Shown piece by piece: positions 35,959-45,147 of a stretch of DNA of 64,000 bases. The stretch comes from Sphingomonas desiccabilis (GTDB taxonomy: Bacteria; Pseudomonadota; Alphaproteobacteria; Sphingomonadales; Sphingomonadaceae), in the NCBI RefSeq assembly GCF_004135605.1, contig NZ_SDPT01000003.1, positions 124,001 through 188,000 on the forward strand. The letters are read 5' to 3'. Both the position numbers and the translations under genes were made by a program. Each line of letters starts with the position of its first letter. Within the stretch, counting starts at the first letter, position 1. Below the pieces are notes generated by a model. It was not told where the DNA came from. It worked only from the letters and a program-made list of their open reading frames with translations, and ran no database searches.

Positions 35959-38900
35959 ATGTTCCGCAAGATCGCGGCGTTCGAGCTCCGCTACCAGTTC
36001 GGCAGCCCGGTGTTCTGGGTGGTCGCGGCCCTGTTCTTCCTGCTGACCTTCGGGTCGGTCGCGAGCGAGCACATCCAGATCGGCGCGGGCGGCAACGTCC
36101 ACGCCAACAGCCCCTTCGCCATCGTCCAGGTCCACGCGATCTTTTCGCTGTTCTTCATGTTCGTGACGACCGCGTTCGTGGCGAACGTGGTGGTGCGCGA
36201 CGATGAATCGGGCTTTGGTCCGATGGTGCGCACGACGCGGGTGACGCGCTTCCAGTATCTGCTGGGGCGCTTCACCGGCGCCTTCCTGGCCGCGGCGGTG
36301 GCGTTCCTGGCGATTCCGCTCGCGATCTGGGTCGGATCGCTGATGCCCTGGATCGATCCGGAGCGGCTGGGACCGACCATGCCCGCTGCCTTTGCCTGGG
36401 CGTATTTCGTCGTAGCGCTGCCGAACCTGTTCCTAACGGCGGCGATCTTCTTTGCGGTGGCGACGGTCACGCGATCGATGATGGGCAGCTATGTCGGCGT
36501 CATCGTCTTTCTGGTGCTCTATGCCGTGATGAGCACCATGATCGGGCGGCAGCCCGAGTGGCGGCATGTCGCGGGCTATGTCGAGCCGTTCGGCGTCGCT
36601 GCGATCAGCAACGCGACCCGCTATTTCACCGCGGCCGAGCGCAACGCGATCCTGCCGCCGCTGGACGGTGCGCTGCTTGCGAACCGGCTGATCTGGATCG
36701 GCGTCGCGCTTGCCGCACTTGCCTTCGCCGTGTGGCGGTTCCGCTTTGCCGAGCGCGGCATCTCCAGGCGCCGCTTGCGCAAGCAGGCTCGGCGCGAAGC
36801 GAAGCTGGGCCAGACCGCCCCGCGGCTGGTCGACCGGCTGCCCGCGCCCCAGCCGGACGGGGCGGCCTGGTCGCGCCTGCTTACCCGGTGCCGGTTCGAG
36901 ATGGCGCAGGTGTTCCGCAGCCCCGCCTTTGCGGTGTTGCTGGTGGTCGGCCTGTTCAACACGGTCGGCGCGCTGATCTTTGCCGGCGAAATCTATGGCA
37001 CGCCGGCGCGGCCGCTCACCTTTGCGCTGATCGAGACGCTGACCGGCGGCTTCGGGCTGATCCCGATCATCATCGCCATCTATTATGCGGGCGAGCTGGT
37101 CTGGCGCGACCGCGACCGCAAGATCCACGAGATCATCGACGCGACCCCGCTGCCCAACTGGGCCTATATGGTGCCCAAGGCGCTGGCGGTGACGGGCGTG
37201 CTGTTCACCACGCTGTTGGTGGCCGCCGTCGCCGCGATCCTGGTGCAGCTGATCCGCGGCGGCGGCGAGGTGTCGCTCGGCGAATATTGGCGCTGGTACC
37301 TGCTGCCGCAGACGGTCGACATGGTGCTGCTGGCGATCCTGTCGGTGTTCGTCCAGGCGCTCAGCCCCAACAAATACGTCGGCTGGGCGATCATGGTCGT
37401 CTACATCGTGGCGACGCTGACGCTGAGCAACCTGGGGTACGAGCATCCGCTCTACCTCTATGGCGGCGGACCGACGCCGCAGCTGTCCGACATGAACGGC
37501 GCCCAGGTCGGCGGGGCCGCCGCCTGGTGGGTTCGCCTCTACTGGGGTGCGGCGGCGGTGATCCTGGCGACGCTCGCCCATCTGCTGTGGCGGCGCGGGA
37601 CCGAGACCCGGCTGCTGCCGCGGTTGCGGCGGGTGCCTGCGCGCCTGCGCGGCGTGCCGGGAGTCATCATCGGCGTCGCGCTGGTGGCGTTCGTGGGGAT
37701 CGGCGCCTTCATCTTCTACAACACCAACGTCCTCAACGAATACCGCACCCGCGATGCCAACGAGCAGCGGATGGCCGACTATGAAAAGAAGTACCTGCGC
37801 TACGAGAACGTGGTGCAGCCTTCGCTCACCGCCGTTCGGCTGGCGATCGACCTGCATCCGTCCGAGCGGCGGATGGCGGTGGACGGGCTGTATCGCTTCG
37901 TGAACGCCAGCGGCCGGCCGATCGAGACGCTGCACGTGCGCCTGCCGGATGCGGACACCAGGCTCGCCTCCGTCACCGTCCCCGGCGCCAGGCTGGTGGC
38001 CGACGACGCGGCGTTCCAGTACCGGCTCTATCGCTTCGACCGGCCGCTGGCGCCGGGCGCCACGGGCACGCTGCAATTCCGCACGGAGCGCACGCAGCGC
38101 GGCTTCCGGGCCAGCGGCGAGGATACGCGGCTGGTGGCCAATGGCAGCTTCCTCAACAACTTCGAGTTTGCGCCGCAGCTGGGTATGAGCCGCGAGGGGC
38201 TGCTGACCGATCGGGTCACCCGCCGCCGCTATGGCCTGCCGTCGGAGCTGCGCATGGCGAAGCTGGAGGACGTGTCCGCCCGCCAGCGCAACTATCTGGC
38301 CAATGTCGACTGGGTGAATTCGGACATCACCGTCACCACCGACGCACCCCAGGTTCCGATCGCGCCCGGCCGGCGCGTGTCAGACACGACGCAGGGCGGA
38401 CGGCGCACCGCGCACTTCGTGTCGACCGCGCCGATCCTGGCGTTCTTCTCGGTCCAGTCGGCCGATTATGCGGTGCGGCGCGACCGGTTCGGCCCGGTGC
38501 AGCTGGAGGTCTACTACCAGCCGAACCACGGCTTCAACGTCGACCGGATGCTCCAGGCGATGAAGCTGTCGCTCGGCTACTACGACAGGGCGTTCGGGCC
38601 CTATCAGTTCGACTATGCGCGCATCATCGAGTTCCCGGGCTATGACAGCTTCGCCCAGGCATTCGCGGGCACCGTGCCCTATTCGGAGAAGATCGGCTTC
38701 ATCGCCGACACCCGCGATCCGGACGAGATCGACTATGTGACCTATGTCACCGCCCATGAGCTGGGCCACCAATATTGGGCGCACCAGCTGATCAGCGCGG
38801 ACCAGCAGGGCGGCACCGTGCTGGTGGAGACCATGGCGCAATATTCGGCGCTGATGGTGATGAAGCACCTGTACGGCGAGGATAAGATCCGCCGCTTCCT

Positions 38901-39543
38901 GAAGTACGAGCTCGACAACTACCTGCGCTCGCGCGGCGGCGAGGCGATCGAGGAACTGCCGCTCGATCGGGTCGAGAACCAGGGGTACATCCACTATCGC
39001 AAGGGCGCGGTGGTGCTGTACCTGCTGCAGGACCGGCTTGGCGAGGAGCGGGTGAACGCGATGCTGCGCGGGCTGCTCGCGCGGCACCGGTTCGAGGGTG
39101 CGCCCTATGCCAATTCGATGGAGCTGGTCGACGGCTTCCGCGGGCTGGCACGCAATGCCGGCGAGCGGCAGCTGGTGGACGACCTGTTCGATCGCATCAC
39201 CCTCTATGATCTGAAGGCGAAGGCGGCGAAGACCCGCAAGCTGTCCGACGGCCGCTACGAGACGGTGCTGACGATCGAGGGCGGCAAGGCCTATGCCGAT
39301 GGCCGGGGCAAGGAGACCCAGGCGGCGCTGGACGACCAGGTCGACGTGGGGCTGTTCACCGCGCGGCCGGGGCTGGGATCGTTCGATCGCGCCGACGTGC
39401 TGGTGATGGAGCGGCGACCGATCCGCAGCGGCACGCAGGCGCTGCGGCTGGTGACGGCAAAGCGGCCGGCGTTCGCCGGGGTCGATCCGTACAACAAGTA
39501 TATCGACCGCAACAGCGACGACAATGTGGTGCAGGTGGACTAG
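35959..39543 (+). CDS. ABC permease fused to M1-type zinc metallopeptidase
   Basis: At 1194 residues this is the window's largest product. The N-terminal half (about 1-590) holds two sets of membrane segments separated by a loop near 280-310 (for example IVQVHAIFSLFFMFVTTAFVA, FGLIPIIIAIYYAGELVW). The rest is mostly extracytoplasmic: a beta domain (about 630-840), then a gluzincin domain with H933-E-L-G-H937 and a second Glu957, 20 residues after the last His. Tyr1013 is a possible catalytic Tyr. The aminopeptidase GAMEN motif is absent, replaced by FAGTVPYSE. Similar fusions are known in several phyla; their substrate is unknown. Confidence 0.93.
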   Translation: MFRKIAAFELRYQFGSPVFWVVAALFFLLTFGSVASEHIQIGAGGNVHANSPFAIVQVHAIFSLFFMFVTTAFVANVVVRDDESGFGPMVRTTRVTRFQYLLGRFTGAFLAAAVAFLAIPLAIWVGSLMPWIDPERLGPTMPAAFAWAYFVVALPNLFLTAAIFFAVATVTRSMMGSYVGVIVFLVLYAVMSTMIGRQPEWRHVAGYVEPFGVAAISNATRYFTAAERNAILPPLDGALLANRLIWIGVALAALAFAVWRFRFAERGISRRRLRKQARREAKLGQTAPRLVDRLPAPQPDGAAWSRLLTRCRFEMAQVFRSPAFAVLLVVGLFNTVGALIFAGEIYGTPARPLTFALIETLTGGFGLIPIIIAIYYAGELVWRDRDRKIHEIIDATPLPNWAYMVPKALAVTGVLFTTLLVAAVAAILVQLIRGGGEVSLGEYWRWYLLPQTVDMVLLAILSVFVQALSPNKYVGWAIMVVYIVATLTLSNLGYEHPLYLYGGGPTPQLSDMNGAQVGGAAAWWVRLYWGAAAVILATLAHLLWRRGTETRLLPRLRRVPARLRGVPGVIIGVALVAFVGIGAFIFYNTNVLNEYRTRDANEQRMADYEKKYLRYENVVQPSLTAVRLAIDLHPSERRMAVDGLYRFVNASGRPIETLHVRLPDADTRLASVTVPGARLVADDAAFQYRLYRFDRPLAPGATGTLQFRTERTQRGFRASGEDTRLVANGSFLNNFEFAPQLGMSREGLLTDRVTRRRYGLPSELRMAKLEDVSARQRNYLANVDWVNSDITVTTDAPQVPIAPGRRVSDTTQGGRRTAHFVSTAPILAFFSVQSADYAVRRDRFGPVQLEVYYQPNHGFNVDRMLQAMKLSLGYYDRAFGPYQFDYARIIEFPGYDSFAQAFAGTVPYSEKIGFIADTRDPDEIDYVTYVTAHELGHQYWAHQLISADQQGGTVLVETMAQYSALMVMKHLYGEDKIRRFLKYELDNYLRSRGGEAIEELPLDRVENQGYIHYRKGAVVLYLLQDRLGEERVNAMLRGLLARHRFEGAPYANSMELVDGFRGLARNAGERQLVDDLFDRITLYDLKAKAAKTRKLSDGRYETVLTIEGGKAYADGRGKETQAALDDQVDVGLFTARPGLGSFDRADVLVMERRPIRSGTQALRLVTAKRPAFAGVDPYNKYIDRNSDDNVVQVD

Positions 39544-39591
39544 GGACGGGTCCGTCGGGGGAGCGGTCTCCCGGCGGAGCGCCTGAAAAAA

Positions 39592-39620
39592 TTGACAATT
39601 GCGCGGGTTTGGGATAGGCG
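39592..39620 (+). promoter_or_regulatory. Possible promoter for rpoZ
   Basis: A perfect -35 hexamer TTGACA at 39592-39597 is followed after 17 bp by TAGGCG (39615-39620), about 45 bp before the rpoZ ATG. The -10 is poor by the E. coli consensus, but alphaproteobacterial -10 boxes are often degenerate. Confidence 0.4.
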
Positions 39621-39661
39621 CCACGCCTTTCCTGCTCCGTGCATTATTTGAGGAAGCGACC

Positions 39662-40006
39662 ATGGCGCGCGTCACCGTCGAGGATTGCGTCGACAAGATC
39701 CCCAACCGGTTCGACCTGGTGCTGATGGCAGCCCAGCGTGCGCGCCAGATTTCCGGCGGTGCCGAGCTGACGCTCGATCGCGACCGTGACAAGAACCCGG
39801 TGGTCGCGCTGCGCGAGATCGCCGAGGAGACGGTTCGTCCCGATCACCTCAAGGAAGCGGTCATCACCAGCATGCAGAAGGTGCAGATCGACGACGAGGA
39901 AGCGCCGGACGAGCTGGGCTCGCTGTCGGCATCGGCCGAGGCGCTGCGCCTGACCGCGGCCGCGCCGCCGCGCAACCAGAACGTCGGCGGCGACTACGAG
40001 GGCTGA
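39662..40006 (+). CDS. rpoZ: RNA polymerase omega subunit
   Basis: A small subunit that helps fold and assemble beta-prime and contributes to ppGpp binding. The 114 residues begin [31 protein letters not shown], the family signature, followed by [11 protein letters not shown]. After about residue 65 there is an acidic, alphaproteobacterial-type tail ([11 protein letters not shown]). The ATG at 39662 follows GAGGAAGCGACC. It is monocistronic, bounded by a strong terminator at 40033. Confidence 0.97.
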   Translation: MARVTVEDCVDKIPNRFDLVLMAAQRARQISGGAELTLDRDRDKNPVVALREIAEETVRPDHLKEAVITSMQKVQIDDEEAPDELGSLSASAEALRLTAAAPPRNQNVGGDYEG

Positions 40007-40032
40007 TCCCTCCTGACGCCGAAGGCCTGAAG

Positions 40033-40066
40033 AAGGGCGGCTCCGCTGGAGCCGCCCTTTCTTTTT
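40033..40066 (+). terminator. Rho-independent terminator after rpoZ
   Basis: A 12-bp perfect stem, AAGGGCGGCTCC and GGAGCCGCCCTT with loop GCT, is followed by TTTCTTTTT (overlapping the stem end). It lies 27 bp after the rpoZ stop. Confidence 0.93.
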
Positions 40067-40105
40067 GCGTGGGGTCGGGGGCATCGTACCTCGGTTCCTG
40101 CGGCA

Positions 40106-40185
40106 CGTGCTCCTGCGCCGGCAGGAGCCCAGAGCCACGGAGGGCAGCGCTTGCGACTCTGGCCTCCTGCCTGCGCAGGAGCACG
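40106..40185. repeat. Intergenic inverted repeat, family A
   Basis: CGTGCTCCTGCGCCGGCAGG is answered by CCTGCCTGCGCAGGAGCACG; the inner CCCAGAGCC box pairs with ACTCTGG. It lies between the rpoZ terminator and the amtB terminator. Bases 40186-40294 hold nothing I can identify. Confidence 0.85.
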
Positions 40186-40294
40186 CGCTCTCTTGCGCAC
40201 CATCGGCTGCGAACGCCCGAATCCATTCCAGCGCGTGCTGGCTCCTGGCCGAAGATGGTCGCCCGGGGAGTTCGCGACCCCTTCCACCGCGCGC

Positions 40295-40325
40295 AAAAAA
40301 AGGCCGGTACGTTTCCGTACCGGCC
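40295..40325 (-). terminator. Rho-independent terminator after amtB
   Basis: On the minus strand the stem GGCCGGTACG/CGTACCGGCC with loop GAAA is followed by TTTTTTT. It ends the leftward glnK-amtB transcript 57 bp past the amtB stop. Confidence 0.92.
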
Positions 40326-40381
40326 CGAGGTCGTCCGCAGGAGGAACGTCGGGGGCGGCGGGCCCGTGCCCGCCGCCGATC

Positions 40382-41737
40382 TCAGTAGTTGTAGGCGCGC
40401 TCCCCGTGCTCGCCGAGGTCGAGACCCTCGATCTCGACTTCGGGGCTGACGCGGCCGCCGGTCACCGCCTTGGCGATGAAGAAGGCGATGGTGGTGCCGA
40501 TCGCGGCCCAGGCGATGGTGACGACCACCGCGAGCAGCTGCACGCCGAGCTTGGCGCCCATGTCGTAGTCGGCAGCGCCCGGGCCGCCGAGCGAGGGCGC
40601 GTAGACGATGGCGGTGCCGATCGCCCCGACCATGCCGCCGACGCCGTGGATGCCAAAGGCGTCCAGCGAGTCGTCGTAGCCGAGCTTCGGCTTGAGGACG
40701 GTCACCGCAAAGTAGCAGACGATCGAGGCGACGGCGCCCAGCACGATGGCGCCGAACGGCCCGGAATTGCCCGCCGCCGGCGTCACGGCGACCAGCCCGG
40801 CGATGATGCCCGAGCAGAAGCCCAGCGCCGATCCCTTGTGCCCCGAGAAGCGCTCCGCCAGCATCCAGAACAGCCCGGCCGAGGCGGTGGCGACAAAGGT
40901 GTTGATCATCGCCAGCGCCGCCGAGCCATTGGCCTCCAGCGCCGAGCCGGCGTTGAAGCCGAACCAGCCGACCCAGAGGAGGCCGGTGCCGACCATCGTC
41001 AGCGTCAGGCTGTGCGGGGCCATGCGCTCGGTCGGATAGCCGATGCGCTTACCGATCAGCATCGCCAGCACCAGCGCCGAGACGCCGGCGTTGATGTGCA
41101 CCACGGTGCCGCCCGCGAAGTCCAGCGCGCCCATGTCGAAGAACCAGCCGCCGGTCGCCCACACCATGTGCGCGATCGGGAAGTAGACGATGGTGAGCCA
41201 CACCAGCGCGAACAGCATGACGGCGGAGAACTTGATCCGCTCGACCACCGATCCCAGCACCAGCGCGATGGTGATCGCGGCAAAGGTCATCTGGAAGCAG
41301 ATGAACACATATTCGGGGATCTCGACCCCGGCAGTGAAGGTCGCCGCCTGCGACGCGGGCGTGACCCCGGCCAGGAACGCCTTGCCGAAGCCCGCGATGA
41401 ACTTGCTCGGCAGCGCGCTCTCCGGCCCGAAGGCGAGGCTGTAGCCGTAGATCACCCAGATCAGCATGGCGAGACAGGCGACGGCGCCGATCTGCGTCAT
41501 CACCGACAGCATGTTCTTGGCGCGGGCGAGGCCGCCGTAGAACAGTGCCAGGCCTGGCAGGATCATCGCCAGCACCAGCACGGTCGAGATCATCATCCAG
41601 GCGGTGTCGCCCTTGTCGACGGTCGCGGCAGGCGCGGCGGCTGCAGGTGCCTGCAGGGCCGCGTCCTGCGCCCAGGCGGGCAGCGCGGCGAAGAAAGTCG
41701 TGCCCGCGGCGATCGCGAGGCCGGTCGGAAGCTTCAT
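40382..41737 (-). CDS. amtB: Ammonium transporter
   Basis: A trimeric inner-membrane ammonium channel/transporter. The 451 residues carry a signal peptide (MKLPTGLAIAAGTTFFAALPAWA) and about eleven membrane helices. Family marks: PGLALFYGGLARAKN, DFAGGTVVHINAGVSAL with one pore His, and FGIHGVGGMVGAIGT with the second. The start at 41737 follows AAGGGGGA at 5 bp spacing; the alternative at 41752 would overlap the glnK stop and has a weaker site. Downstream of glnK, whose product blocks the channel when nitrogen is plentiful. Shares its sigma-54 promoter. Confidence 0.97.
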   Translation of the reverse strand: MKLPTGLAIAAGTTFFAALPAWAQDAALQAPAAAAPAATVDKGDTAWMMISTVLVLAMILPGLALFYGGLARAKNMLSVMTQIGAVACLAMLIWVIYGYSLAFGPESALPSKFIAGFGKAFLAGVTPASQAATFTAGVEIPEYVFICFQMTFAAITIALVLGSVVERIKFSAVMLFALVWLTIVYFPIAHMVWATGGWFFDMGALDFAGGTVVHINAGVSALVLAMLIGKRIGYPTERMAPHSLTLTMVGTGLLWVGWFGFNAGSALEANGSAALAMINTFVATASAGLFWMLAERFSGHKGSALGFCSGIIAGLVAVTPAAGNSGPFGAIVLGAVASIVCYFAVTVLKPKLGYDDSLDAFGIHGVGGMVGAIGTAIVYAPSLGGPGAADYDMGAKLGVQLLAVVVTIAWAAIGTTIAFFIAKAVTGGRVSPEVEIEGLDLGEHGERAYNY

Positions 41738-41751
41738 GATGTCCCCCTTCA

Positions 41752-42090
41752 TCACAGCGCGGTTTCGTCGGTCTCGCCGGTGCGGATGCGGACCGCCTGG
41801 CCGACGTCGAGTACGAAGATCTTGCCGTCGCCGATCGCGCCGGTGTTGGCCGAGGCCTGGACCGCCTCCACCACCCGCGGCGCGACGTCGGACGCGCACA
41901 CGATCTCGATCTTGATCTTGGGCACCATGTTGGTGCTGTACTCGGCGCCCCGGTAGATTTCGGTCTGGCCCTTCTGGCGGCCGAAGCCCTTGACCTCGGT
42001 GACGGTCATGCCCGCCACCCCGACTTCGGTCAGCGCCTCCCGCACGTCATCGAGCTTGAACGGCTTGATGATGGCGATGACGAGTTTCAT
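41752..42090 (-). CDS. glnK: Nitrogen regulatory PII protein
   Basis: A trimeric signal protein sensing ATP/ADP and 2-oxoglutarate and regulating AmtB and nitrogen enzymes. The 112 residues show KLVIAIIKPFKLDDVREAL, the T-loop YRGAEYSTNMVPK with uridylylation site Tyr51, and the C-terminal GDGKIFVLDVGQAVRIRTGE. Linkage to amtB favours the name glnK over glnB. It is first in its operon, 26 bases after the predicted sigma-54 start point, so it should be induced by nitrogen limitation through NtrC. Confidence 0.96.
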   Translation of the reverse strand: MKLVIAIIKPFKLDDVREALTEVGVAGMTVTEVKGFGRQKGQTEIYRGAEYSTNMVPKIKIEIVCASDVAPRVVEAVQASANTGAIGDGKIFVLDVGQAVRIRTGETDETAL

Positions 42091-42126
42091 ATCGCGCCCC
42101 CTCGCTATGGTCCCAGGGGGTTCCTG

Positions 42127-42142
42127 AGCAAAGGTCGTGCCA
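42127..42142 (-). promoter_or_regulatory. Sigma-54 promoter of glnK-amtB
   Basis: Reading leftward, TGGCACGACCTTTGCT fits the -24/-12 consensus TGGCACG-N4-TTGCW exactly. The predicted start is about 42115, 25 bp before the glnK ATG. It is the expected promoter type for PII/ammonium transporter operons. Confidence 0.9.
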
Positions 42143-42216
42143 AATGGACGCAAGGCGTTCCGTCGAGCGGCGGCGGGTGCCGCTGCTCGTTACGCCAGCG
42201 ATAGGATCGATGCAGC

Positions 42217-42234
42217 TTTAGGCAGCTGCCTAAA
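42217..42234. promoter_or_regulatory. 18-bp perfect palindrome upstream of glnK
   Basis: TTTAGGCAGCTGCCTAAA is a perfect inverted repeat centred about 110 bp upstream of the predicted glnK start point, where an enhancer-binding activator such as NtrC would sit. It does not match the enteric NtrC consensus (TGCACC-N5-GGTGCA) closely. It is also just behind the DUF2007 stop, so a weak hairpin at that gene's 3' end is the alternative. Confidence 0.6.
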
Positions 42235-42236
42235 AA

Positions 42237-42440
42237 TCAGGCAGGGCGTTCGACGATCGCGCGGGCGGCGGCGAGATCCTCGTCGTCGACCATGACGCGG
42301 GTGGGGATCAGCAGCCAGCTGCCGTCGGCGATGCTCGCCTCGCCATCGAAGGCGACGGCGGGGATGCCTTCGCTCTCCAGCCGCCCGACCAGGATCTGCG
42401 CCTCGATCCGGGCGAAGCGGCCGAGTTCGACAAGAGCCAT
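42237..42440 (-). CDS. DUF2007-like small protein
   Basis: A 67-residue protein, MALVELGRFARIEAQILVGRLESEGIPAVAFDGE at the start and LIPTRVMVDDEDLAAARAIVE at the end. This is the signal-transducing/PII-like DUF2007 pattern, a single ferredoxin-like domain of unknown role. Its ATG overlaps the tldD stop (TGATG), so translation is coupled. The proximity to glnK is across a promoter region, not within the same transcript. Confidence 0.82.
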   Translation of the reverse strand: MALVELGRFARIEAQILVGRLESEGIPAVAFDGEASIADGSWLLIPTRVMVDDEDLAAARAIVERPA

Positions 42441-43864
42441 CAGGCGGCGGTGCCGCCGACCGTCAGCCCCTCGACCAGCAGGGTCGGCTGGCCGACGCCG
42501 GCGGGGACGCTCTGGCCGCCCTTGCCGCACATGCCGACGCCCTCGTCGAGCGCGAAATCGTTGCCGATGCCGGTCACCTTGGTGAGCACGGTCGGGCCGT
42601 CGCCGATCAGCGTGGCGCCCTTGATCGGCGCGCCGAGCCTGCCGTCCTCGATCCGGTATGCCTCGGTGCAGGAAAAGACGAACTTGCCCGAGACGATGTC
42701 GACCTGACCGCCGCCGAACGACTTGGCGAAGATGCCCTTCTTCACCCGCGACAGCAGCTCGGCCGGATCGTCGCGCCCGCCGCGCATGAAGGTGTTGGTC
42801 ATGCGGGGCATGGGGGCGTGGGCGAAGCTCTCGCGCCGGCCGTTGCCGGTCGGGGCGACGCCCATCAGCCGCGCGTTCAGGCGATCGTGGATATAGCCCT
42901 TGAGGATGCCGTCTTCGATCAGGATGTTCTCCTGGGTGGGCGTACCCTCGTCGTCGATCGACAGCGAGCCGCGGCGGCTGGCGATCGAGCCGTCGTCGAC
43001 CACGGTGACGCCGGGTGCCGCGACGCGCTCGCCGATCCGGCCCGAAAAGGCGCTGGTGCCCTTGCGGTTGAAGTCGCCTTCCAGCCCGTGGCCGATCGCC
43101 TCGTGCAGCAGCACGCCGGGCCAGCCCGGCCCGAGCAGCACCGTCATCTCGCCGGCCGGTGCGTCGACCGCGTCCAGGTTGACCAGGGCTTGTGCGAGCG
43201 CGGTGTCGATCGCGCGGTTCCACGTCTCGGGTAGGAACAGGTCGTCGTAGAGGTAGCGGCCGCCGATGCCGAAGCTGCCGGTCTCGCGACGGCCGTTCTG
43301 CTCGACCACTAGCGAGACGTTGAGGCGTACCAGCGGACGCACGTCGGTGGCGACGAAGCCGTCCGGGCGGACGATTTCGACCACGCTCCACGAGCCGCTG
43401 AGGCTCACGCTCGCCTGCACGACCCGCGGGTCGCGGGCGCGGGCGGCGGCGTCGATCGTCTGGCAGAGATTCACCTTGTCGGCGAAGGGCACCAGATCGA
43501 GCGGGTCGGCGGCGGTGTAGAGATGGCGGTTGTTGCCGCGCGGCGGCGGCGCCTTGGCGCCCTTGGCAGGGTCGATCAGTGCCATGGTCTCGCCCGCGCG
43601 CAGGATCGCGGCTTCGCTGATCTCATTGGCGTGGGCGAAGGCGGTGGTCTCGCCCGACACCCCCCGCAGGCCGAAGCCGGAGGCGGTGTCGTAGCTCGCC
43701 GTCTTCAATCGCCCGTCATCGAAGCCGAACGCCTCCGAGCGGCGATACTGCAGGTAGAGCTCTCCGTCATCGGCCTGCGCCAGCGTGCGCGCGGCCAGGC
43801 GGGAGGCAGCGGCGGGGTCGAAGCCGTCGCGGTAGAGGAAGGCACGGGGATCGGAGGCGGTCAT
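42440..43864 (-). CDS. tldD: TldD metallopeptidase subunit
   Basis: Part of the TldD/TldE zinc protease, which in E. coli matures microcin B17 and degrades CcdA. The 474 residues carry the zinc motif H254-E-A-I-G-H259 in VLLHEAIGHGLEGDF. FGGGQVDIVSGKFVFSC and CGKGGQSVPAGVGQP near the C-terminus are also typical. No tldE/pmbA gene is in the window; it is usually unlinked. It lies 19 bp after the zinc-finger gene and is coupled to DUF2007. Confidence 0.96.
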   Translation of the reverse strand: MTASDPRAFLYRDGFDPAAASRLAARTLAQADDGELYLQYRRSEAFGFDDGRLKTASYDTASGFGLRGVSGETTAFAHANEISEAAILRAGETMALIDPAKGAKAPPPRGNNRHLYTAADPLDLVPFADKVNLCQTIDAAARARDPRVVQASVSLSGSWSVVEIVRPDGFVATDVRPLVRLNVSLVVEQNGRRETGSFGIGGRYLYDDLFLPETWNRAIDTALAQALVNLDAVDAPAGEMTVLLGPGWPGVLLHEAIGHGLEGDFNRKGTSAFSGRIGERVAAPGVTVVDDGSIASRRGSLSIDDEGTPTQENILIEDGILKGYIHDRLNARLMGVAPTGNGRRESFAHAPMPRMTNTFMRGGRDDPAELLSRVKKGIFAKSFGGGQVDIVSGKFVFSCTEAYRIEDGRLGAPIKGATLIGDGPTVLTKVTGIGNDFALDEGVGMCGKGGQSVPAGVGQPTLLVEGLTVGGTAA

Positions 43865-43883
43865 GTCCTCCGATATAGGGACG

Positions 43884-44111
43884 TCAGATGCTGGCGCCAG
43901 ACGGGATGTCGCGCAACGTCGACTGGTCGACGCCGTCCGCGGGGCCACCGACCAGCACGAAGCGGCGGTCGCAATAGCCGCAGTCGACATAGCCGTGCTC
44001 GTCGATCTGCAGCCACACGCGCGGGTGGCCGAGCGCGGGGGCGATCTCCCCGGCACCGTCGCAAGCGACGCGGGGGGTGGTGACGCGGAGGACTTCAGAC
44101 GGCGGAATCAT
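43884..44111 (-). CDS. zf-CHCC zinc-finger protein
   Basis: A 75-residue protein with a likely zinc site Cys17-x11-His29-x14-Cys44-x2-Cys47 ([27 protein letters not shown]). It belongs to the zinc-finger family related to the NDUFS6/NUMM subunit of mitochondrial complex I, common in alphaproteobacteria. The role outside complex I is unclear. The start at 44111 ([10 protein letters not shown]) fits the usual length; a longer frame to 44264 would overlap the divergent ABC gene. First gene of a leftward run with tldD and DUF2007. Confidence 0.87.
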   Translation of the reverse strand: MIPPSEVLRVTTPRVACDGAGEIAPALGHPRVWLQIDEHGYVDCGYCDRRFVLVGGPADGVDQSTLRDIPSGASI

Positions 44112-44226
44112 GGAAGAGGCGATAGCAAGGCGCCCGGCGCTCGACAATGCTGGAGCGTGGCCGATCGCAGCGTTTCGCAACGGCGGGGATTGGCGATTCG
44201 TGCCGCGGGGCCTATCCGCTTGCGCC

Positions 44227-45147
44227 ATGACCCAGGCCGCGATCAGCATCCGAGAGCTTTGCAAAACCTATGCGGGCGGCAAGCGCGCGCTGGACGGCGT
44301 CACCTTCGACGTGCCGCGCGGGGAGATCTTCGGGCTGCTCGGCCCCAATGGCGCGGGCAAGTCGACGCTGATCAACACGCTGGCCGGGCTGGTGCGCAAG
44401 ACCAGCGGCACGGCCGAGATCTGGGGTTTCGACATCGACCGGCACCCGCGCAACGCCAAGGCATCGATCGGGATCGTGAACCAGGAGATCACCTTCGATC
44501 CCTTCTTCACGCCGTCCGAAACGCTGGAAAACCAGGCGGGCCTGTACGGCGTCCCGAAGGCGCAGCGGCGGACGATGGAGCTGCTGCGCGCGGTGCATCT
44601 GGAGGACAAGGCCGACGCCTATGCCCGCAGCCTTTCGGGCGGCATGAAGCGGCGGCTGATGGTCGCCAAGGCGATGGTGCACTCGCCGCCCGTGCTGGTG
44701 CTCGACGAACCGACCGCGGGCGTCGACATCGAGCTTCGCCAGCAGTTGTGGGCGTATGTCCGGCAGCTCAACGACGCCGGGGTGACGGTGGTGCTGACCA
44801 CCCATTATCTGGAAGAGGCCGAGGAGCTGTGCGATCGCATCGCGATCATCAACCACGGCCGCCTCATCGCCAACGAGCCGACCCGCGCGCTTGTCGGCAT
44901 GGCGCAGGAGAAGCTGGTCGAGGTGACCGTCGACCGCGACATCGGGACGCCGCCGGAGGCGAGCTGCTTCAGCAAGGTCGAGCGCAAGAGCGAGCGGGTG
45001 CTGGCGATCACCTATCGCAAGGACGTGGCGAACGCCGGCGAGGTGCTCGCGGCGGTGACGCGCGACGGCTATGGCATCGTCGACGTCTCCACCAAGGAGG
45101 CCGATCTGGAGGACGTGTTCCTCAACCTGACGCGCGCCCAGGGGTGA
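44227..45147 (+). CDS. ABC transporter ATP-binding protein without adjacent permease
   Basis: A 306-residue ATPase with Walker [10 protein letters not shown] (39-47), signature [16 protein letters not shown], Walker [16 protein letters not shown] and switch His in [11 protein letters not shown]. The pattern is close to YadG-type ATPases, which normally sit beside a YadH ABC-2 permease. Here the next gene is nadB, joined by a GTGA overlap, and no permease is visible in 44-47 kb. Either the permease is elsewhere or the ATPase works with an unlinked partner. Confidence 0.92.
   Translation: MTQAAISIRELCKTYAGGKRALDGVTFDVPRGEIFGLLGPNGAGKSTLINTLAGLVRKTSGTAEIWGFDIDRHPRNAKASIGIVNQEITFDPFFTPSETLENQAGLYGVPKAQRRTMELLRAVHLEDKADAYARSLSGGMKRRLMVAKAMVHSPPVLVLDEPTAGVDIELRQQLWAYVRQLNDAGVTVVLTTHYLEEAEELCDRIAIINHGRLIANEPTRALVGMAQEKLVEVTVDRDIGTPPEASCFSKVERKSERVLAITYRKDVANAGEVLAAVTRDGYGIVDVSTKEADLEDVFLNLTRAQG

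Noticed and set aside
41737..41752. amtB start at 41752
   Set aside because: It would overlap the glnK stop and has a weaker ribosome site than the 41737 start, which has AAGGGGGA 5 bp upstream and a clean signal peptide.
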